Shown piece by piece: positions 13,739-17,715 of a stretch of DNA of 17,715 bases (its first letter is position 1; each line of letters begins with the position of its first letter). The notes beneath the pieces were generated by a model. That model ran no database searches. It was not told the DNA's origin and was given only the letters and a program-made list of their open reading frames with translations. A program made the position numbers and the translations under genes. The stretch covers positions 1-17,715 of the forward strand of contig DATGMB010000181.1 of NCBI GenBank assembly GCA_035293845.1, written 5' to 3'. The stretch is from DATGMB01 sp035293845. Lineage in GTDB: Bacteria; Acidobacteriota; Terriglobia; Bryobacterales; Bryobacteraceae.

Positions 13739-15815
13739 ACCACAAACCGCAGAGACACAGAGAGCGCGGAGGAGACGCAGAGAAGATCTCTTCTCCTCTC
13801 TGTGTGTCCTCTGCGTCCTCTGCGTCTCTGCGGTTAGACCTGTCCCCCTGCTCGCCGCGCCCCCGTACTTCTCCGTCCTCTCCGAAGACCCCGGCGCCTG
13901 GCCCGCCATCCTCTCCTCCATCGGCCTCCAGGCCCGCCCCGCCGGCCTCGCGCGCGTCTTCGTTGCCCGCGCCGGCGCGCCCGCTTCCGCCGAATGGACT
14001 GCACGGGTGGCAGGCGGCGATATCCTCATCCTCGAGGGCGAATCGTCGCTCGCGGAGTTCTTCGGGTTCCGCCGCGCGGCCGGCCCGGACAACGTCAAGG
14101 TCCAGAGCCTCACCGATATCCACCGCCCCACTCTGCCCATCATTTGGCAAAAAGGTCTCGAACTCCCGAAATATGAAATCCCAGCCGCGGCCCGCGTTTT
14201 CTCCCGCGAGCGCTGGACCGGCGCGCCACTCCTCGCGGGTTTCCGCCGCGGCTCCGGCGCCGTCCTCTGGGCCGCCGTGCCGCCCGGCGACCGCGGCTAC
14301 GAGCGGTTCCCGTATCTGCTCGCCGCCCTCCGCGATCTCGGCCTCGATCCGCCGTTCCGTTCCGCGCGGCTTTGGGCCTTCTTCGATTCCGCCTACCGGT
14401 CCCGCGTCGATCTCGATTATTTCGCCGCCCGCTGGCGCGCCTCCGGAATCGCGGCCCTCCACGCCGCCGCCTGGCATTTCTTCGAGTCCGACCCCGCGCA
14501 GGACGCCTATCTGAACGCCCTGATTGCAGCCTGCCACCGGCAGGGCATCCTGGTCTACGCGTGGCTTGAACTCCCCCACGTCAGCGACAAATTCTGGAAC
14601 GACCACCCCGAGTGGCGCGAAAAAACCGCCCTCCTTCAGGATGCCCAGCTCGATTGGCGCAAGCTCATGAACCTCGCCAACCCCGATTGCGCGCGCGCCG
14701 TCGCCGGCGGTATCGCCGGTCTCATGCGCCGCTTCGACTGGGACGGCGTCAACCTCGCCGAGCTCTACTTCGAATCCCTCGAGGGCATCGCCAATCCCGC
14801 CCGCTTCACCCCGATGAATGACAATATCCGCGCCGAGTTCCGGAGCCGGTTCGGTTACGACCCGCTCGACCTTTTCCGCCAGGCCCGCACTCCCCAATCC
14901 CCGTTCCTCGATTACCGCGCCGCGCTTGCCGCCCGCATCGAACAGCGATTCCTCACCGAACTCGAGTCCGTCCGCCGCGACCGGCCGGGCCTCGACATCG
15001 TCCTCACCCATGTCGACGACCGTTTCGACACCGGCATGCGCGAGGCCATCGGCGCCGACGCCTCCCGCGTGTTACCGCTCCTCGACTCGCATTCCTTCAC
15101 GTTCCTGATCGAAGATCCCGCCACCGTCTGGAATCTCGGCCCGCAGCGCTACGCCGCCATCGCGGATCGCTATCGCGCCCTTACCCCGCACCGCGATCGC
15201 CTCGCCATCGACCTCAATATCGTGGACCGCTACCAGGACGTTTACCCCACCAAGCAGCAGACCGGCATCGAGCTGTTTCAACTCGTCCACCAGGCCGCCG
15301 CGAGTTTCCCGCGCGTCGCGCTCTATTTCGAAAACTCGCTGCTGCAGCCGGACCTGCCGCTGCTCCCCGCCGCCGCGGCTGCGGTCACGCGCATCGATAC
15401 CATCGGCGCCAAAACTGTCGTCGATTCCGCGGCGGGCGTCGGCCTTCCGTGGGAGGGTCCGGCCGCGGTGGACGGCCAAGCGTGGCCCGTCCTCGACGGC
15501 GAAACCGTCTGGCTCCCGGCCGGCCCCCACAGCGTCGAGCCCGCAAAGCAGCCCGCGCCACTCCGCATCGTCCACTTCAACGGCGAACTGCGATCCGCCC
15601 GCGTTCTTTCGATGTCCGCGATCGGGTTCTCCTACAGCGCAGAATCGCGGGCGATCGCTTTATTCGACCGCGTGCCCTCGTCCCTCGAGATCGACGGCCT
15701 CCCCGCCGCCGCCCCGTCCGAGTCCTGGGTCCTGCTGCCGCGCGGCCAGCACGTAGTCACCGCCGGGATTGCGGCGAGCGAAAGCCATCCGGCCGCCGGG
15801 ACGCCGAAGCGCTGA
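13722..15815 (+). CDS. secreted glycoside-hydrolase-like (TIM-barrel) protein with repeat-derived leader
   Basis: 697 residues from the ATG at 13722; no later in-frame ATG occurs before about residue 310, so this start is well supported. Residues about 8-38 are encoded by a palindromic repeat. They give a basic stretch (RARRRRR), a hydrophobic core (LFSSLCVLCVLCVSAV) and then VPLLAAPP, which together look like a signal peptide. Residues about 48-205 form an alpha/beta domain (SEDPGAWPAILSSIG, then GDILILEGESSL). From about 213 comes a family-10-like (GHL10-type) barrel: ARLWAFFDSAYRSRVDLDYF, GILVYAWLELPHVSDKFW, LMNLANPDCARAVAGGI, DWDGVNLAELYFESLEG. The acidic residues of the last motif are candidates for catalysis. 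A beta-rich tail (about 560-697) completes it. It overlaps the TPR gene, so it is probably part of a polysaccharide export or trimming unit. Substrate unknown. Confidence 0.78.
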   Translation: MRSRIEPQTAETQRARRRRREDLFSSLCVLCVLCVSAVRPVPLLAAPPYFSVLSEDPGAWPAILSSIGLQARPAGLARVFVARAGAPASAEWTARVAGGDILILEGESSLAEFFGFRRAAGPDNVKVQSLTDIHRPTLPIIWQKGLELPKYEIPAAARVFSRERWTGAPLLAGFRRGSGAVLWAAVPPGDRGYERFPYLLAALRDLGLDPPFRSARLWAFFDSAYRSRVDLDYFAARWRASGIAALHAAAWHFFESDPAQDAYLNALIAACHRQGILVYAWLELPHVSDKFWNDHPEWREKTALLQDAQLDWRKLMNLANPDCARAVAGGIAGLMRRFDWDGVNLAELYFESLEGIANPARFTPMNDNIRAEFRSRFGYDPLDLFRQARTPQSPFLDYRAALAARIEQRFLTELESVRRDRPGLDIVLTHVDDRFDTGMREAIGADASRVLPLLDSHSFTFLIEDPATVWNLGPQRYAAIADRYRALTPHRDRLAIDLNIVDRYQDVYPTKQQTGIELFQLVHQAAASFPRVALYFENSLLQPDLPLLPAAAAAVTRIDTIGAKTVVDSAAGVGLPWEGPAAVDGQAWPVLDGETVWLPAGPHSVEPAKQPAPLRIVHFNGELRSARVLSMSAIGFSYSAESRAIALFDRVPSSLEIDGLPAAAPSESWVLLPRGQHVVTAGIAASESHPAAGTPKR
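13745..13835. repeat. 91-bp imperfect palindromic dispersed repeat
   Basis: The left end AACCGCAGAGACACAGAG matches the reverse complement of the right end (CTCTGCGTCTCTGCGGTT at 13818-13835) at 17 of 18 bases. The inner arms match at about 15 of 20, and the centre is GAAGATCTCTTC. The right arm contains tandem copies of GTCCTCTGC. It straddles the TPR/hydrolase junction and lies wholly within the hydrolase-like reading frame. Confidence 0.8.
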
Positions 15816-15819
15816 ACTC

Positions 15820-15836
15820 GACCGGTTGCCCCGGTC
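15820..15836 (+). terminator. small hairpin after the hydrolase-like gene
   Basis: GACCGG at 15820-15825 pairs with CCGGTC at 15831-15836 around a 5-base loop, four bases after the stop. No T run follows, so termination here is uncertain. The remaining gap to 15912 also holds AGGC/GCCT repeats. Confidence 0.35.
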
Positions 15837-15912
15837 TCGCGGCGACCTCAGGCCCGAGGCGTGATGCCTGCTGGCCCCCACCCCCCCTCTTGAGCTAGTA
15901 TGTCAATGGTCG

Positions 15913-16314
15913 ATGACGGAGATCGCGCTACAATCCGGCTCTCCCGAGATTCCGGATAAGCTCTATTTCAAGATCGGAGAGGTGAGCGAGCTCCTGGGCG
16001 TCGAGCCCTACGTGCTGCGTTACTGGGAGAGCGCCTTCCCACCGCTCTCTCCCAAGAAGTCCGGCACCGGCCACCGCCTGTACCGCCGCAAGGATGTCGA
16101 ACTGCTCCTGCGCATCAAGCACCTTCTCTACGAGAAGCGCTTCACGATCGAGGGCGCCCGCCAGACCCTCCAGGCCGAGATCAAGTCCATCAAAGCCGAG
16201 ATTAAAGCCGGGAAACCGAAACTCGCCCGGCGCGTGCAGAAGGAGCTCTTCGCCGAGGATCCGTTACCCGAAATCCGCAGAGAACTCAGCAACATCCTGC
16301 AACTACTGAAGTAG
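15913..16314 (+). CDS. small MerR-family transcriptional regulator
   Basis: 133 residues. The winged helix-turn-helix occupies about residues 17-85: LYFKIGEVSELLGVEPYVLRYWES, a wing with GTGHRLYRRKDVELLL, and the ILHL-type helix IKHLLYEKRFTIEGARQTL. The C-terminal 45 residues are charged helix (IKSIKAEIKAGKPKLARRVQKE) and probably a dimerisation coiled coil. There is no cysteine in the protein and no effector domain, so it is not a metal or redox sensor of the MerR/SoxR type. It is closest to the short MerR-like proteins found near DNA or cell-cycle genes. It is convergent with parB, with only 14 bases between. A TAGTAT box lies 11 bases before the ATG. Target genes are unknown. Confidence 0.88.
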   Translation: MTEIALQSGSPEIPDKLYFKIGEVSELLGVEPYVLRYWESAFPPLSPKKSGTGHRLYRRKDVELLLRIKHLLYEKRFTIEGARQTLQAEIKSIKAEIKAGKPKLARRVQKELFAEDPLPEIRRELSNILQLLK

Positions 16315-16328
16315 TTTGTTGGTCACAC

Positions 16329-17225
16329 TTATTCCCGCACGATCGCGCTGTAGATCCGGTCCAGATCGTCCTGCGTGTAGTATTCGATTTCGATCGTGCC
16401 GCCCTTGCGCTTCTCGTGGATCCGCACCCGCGTCCCCAGCGCCCGCTGCATCTCGTCGATCGCGGCCTTCACGTTCGGATCCACCTGAACCTCTTCCACG
16501 TGCTTGGGCTCGCGTCCGGCGATCATCTTCTGGGTCGTACGCTCCGTCTGCCGCACCGACCAACCGTGGGTCACCGCCTTCTCGGCCACCTCGCGCTGCA
16601 AATCCGCCGTCGGCAGGCTCAGCAGGCACCGCGCATGCCCGTGCGAGAGCCGCCGCTCCGCCACGAGCTGCTGGAGATCTTCCGGCAACTGCAGCAGCCG
16701 CGTAAAATTCAGGACGGTGCTCCGATCCTTGCCTGTCCGGGCGCCGACCTGCTCCGCGTTCAGGTTCAGCTCCCGGCCCAGCCGCTCGAACGCAATGGCG
16801 GTCTCGATCGGGTTCAGATCCTCGCGCTGGATGTTCTCGACCAGCGTGACTTCGAGCAGCCGGTCTTCCGGAAAATCGCGCACGACAACCGGCACCCGCT
16901 CCAGGCCTGCCAGCTTCGCCGCTCGCAGCCGCCGTTCGCCCGCAATCAACTGGTAGCGCTCGCCCGCTTGCCGCACCACCAGCGGCTGTACAATCCCGTT
17001 GGCGCGGATCGATTGCGCCAACTCCGCCAGGCGGTCGGCTTGAAATGCGCGCCGCGGCTGCAGCGGATTCGGATCGATCGCGTCGATCGCGACCTCCCGC
17101 GCTGCTTCCGTTTCGGCCGTGCGCCCATCCATCGGCGGCGGAACGGCCGGCGCCTGTGTCCGCCCCGCGAGCAGGGCGTTCATCCCTCTACCGAGCGCCT
17201 TGCGCTGACTTTCGGTTCTGTTCAT
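16329..17225 (-). CDS. parB: chromosome-partitioning protein ParB
   Basis: 298 residues, typical for chromosomal ParB/Spo0J, which binds parS, slides on DNA as a CTP-dependent clamp and helps segregate the origin region. The N-terminus has the ParA-contacting LGRGMNALLAG. The CTP-binding/hydrolase domain carries NPLQPRRAF, GERRLRAAKLAGL (96-108) and ENIQREDLNPIE (130-141). The helix-turn-helix is about 153-180 (LNAEQVGARTGKDRSTVLNFTRLLQLP), with LSHGHARCLLSL next, and a C-terminal dimerisation domain covers 255-298. The reading frame is open 65 codons further upstream to 17420, but that extension is Arg/Ser-rich antisense to nothing recognisable and overlaps parA; the ATG at 17225 is the family start. 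It overlaps the parA end by 38 bases. No parS site was seen in the window. Confidence 0.95.
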   Translation of the reverse strand: MNRTESQRKALGRGMNALLAGRTQAPAVPPPMDGRTAETEAAREVAIDAIDPNPLQPRRAFQADRLAELAQSIRANGIVQPLVVRQAGERYQLIAGERRLRAAKLAGLERVPVVVRDFPEDRLLEVTLVENIQREDLNPIETAIAFERLGRELNLNAEQVGARTGKDRSTVLNFTRLLQLPEDLQQLVAERRLSHGHARCLLSLPTADLQREVAEKAVTHGWSVRQTERTTQKMIAGREPKHVEEVQVDPNVKAAIDEMQRALGTRVRIHEKRKGGTIEIEYYTQDDLDRIYSAIVRE

Positions 17226-17715
17226 GATCGAGAATTTCTTTTGCCAGTTGGATGTAGCTTTCGGCGCCTTTGCTGCGCGGATCGTATGCCAGAATCGGCT
17301 TCCCAAAGCTCGGTGCCTCCGCGAGGCGAATGCTCCGCGGGATGACCGTGCCGAATACGCGATCTCCGAAGAACTCCTTGAGGTCCGACGCCACCTGCCG
17401 CGTGAGGTTCGTCCGGTCATCGAACATGGTCAGAAGAATGCCTTCCACCTCGATCGGATGATGAAACGCAGTGCGGATGCGGTCGATCGTGTCCATCAGC
17501 TCCGAGATTCCTTCCAGCGCAAAGAACTCGCACTGGATCGGCACCAGCACCGAATCGGCCGCCATCAGCGCATTCAGAGTCAGCAGATCCAGCGCCGGCG
17601 GGCAGTCAATCAGAATGAAGTGGTATTCCTTCCGCAACGCCGCGATCCGGTGCCGCAGCCGAAGTTCGCGCTTTTCGATATCGACCAGCTCGAGATTGGC
17701 GCCGATCAGATTTTT
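17188..17715 (-). CDS. parA: chromosome-partitioning ATPase ParA/Soj, C-terminal part
   Basis: 175 residues of the C-terminal portion; the frame runs off the window end, so the N-terminal Walker A (KGGVGKT) lies outside. NLIGANLELVDIEKRE is followed by the Walker B region FILIDCPPALDLLTLNAL, then PIQCEFFALEGISEL, the switch-like TMFDDRTNLTRQVASDL, and VIPRSIRLAEAPSFGKPI, all hallmarks of chromosomal ParA/Soj. It forms ATP-dependent dimers on the nucleoid and, with ParB, positions origins. A TTG at 17637 is an internal codon, not a start. The end overlaps parB by 38 bases, which implies coupled translation of the pair. Confidence 0.95.
   Translation of the reverse strand, partial: KNLIGANLELVDIEKRELRLRHRIAALRKEYHFILIDCPPALDLLTLNALMAADSVLVPIQCEFFALEGISELMDTIDRIRTAFHHPIEVEGILLTMFDDRTNLTRQVASDLKEFFGDRVFGTVIPRSIRLAEAPSFGKPILAYDPRSKGAESYIQLAKEILDHEQNRKSAQGAR

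Noticed and set aside
16329..17420. ParB read from the upstream start at 17420, giving 363 residues
   Set aside because: The first 65 residues are Arg/Ser-rich, overlap parA in another frame and lie before the conserved ParB N-terminus at 17225.
15816..17715. parS site near parAB
   Set aside because: No sequence close to TGTTTCACGTGAAACA was seen in the window.
1..17715. CRISPR array, insertion sequence, tRNA or rRNA genes
   Set aside because: No regularly spaced repeats, transposase reading frame, cloverleaf or rRNA-like segment was found by reading; the repeats present are palindromic or C-rich and not regularly spaced.

Overview
The window is GC-rich bacterial DNA, almost fully coding, and it fits Acidobacteriota, probably the Solibacter/Bryobacter group. 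Four things point there. The subtilase at 2276-5743 ends in a TIGR03437-type domain, which is greatly expanded in that group. The ECF sigma / anti-sigma / exported-protein trio belongs to a set of families I associate with these genomes. A 'CTCTGCGTC...GCGGTT' palindromic repeat is present. Many genes appear to have leaderless-type starts. The taxonomic call is inference; no rRNA or tRNA gene is visible.

Layout on the + strand, 1-7881: the tail of an FkbM-type methyltransferase; a three-gene operon joined by ATGA overlaps (ECF sigma factor, zinc-finger membrane anti-sigma, exported protein of unknown function); a GC hairpin; a secreted 1155-residue S8 protease; a CPA2-type cation/proton antiporter without a regulatory domain; and a fumarylacetoacetate-hydrolase-family enzyme. 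On the - strand, 11697 to 7970: malQ (4-alpha-glucanotransferase) followed by a single-subunit quinol nitric oxide reductase. Two tandem hairpins separate the reductase from the convergent FAH gene. On the + strand, 11807-16314: a TPR/outer-membrane-like gene cut by one in-frame amber codon, a secreted glycoside-hydrolase-like protein, and a small MerR-family regulator. On the - strand, 17715 to 16329: parA (partial) and parB, the chromosome-segregation pair, which suggests chromosomal DNA.

Four observations stand out. (1) The nitric oxide reductase has a Crp/FNR-type dyad centred exactly at -41.5, and a TANNNT -10 box at -12 to -7, if transcription starts at the A of its ATG. (2) A dispersed palindromic repeat supplies about residues 8-38 of the hydrolase-like protein, including its apparent signal-peptide core. 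(3) The TPR gene is a single reading frame interrupted by one TAG. (4) A C-rich repeat found between two genes also lies in frame inside malQ. The TPR/barrel protein plus hydrolase-like protein resembles an exopolysaccharide export or processing module without its glycosyltransferase, and it is the best candidate here for an undescribed system. No intergenic stretch exceeds about 110 bases.
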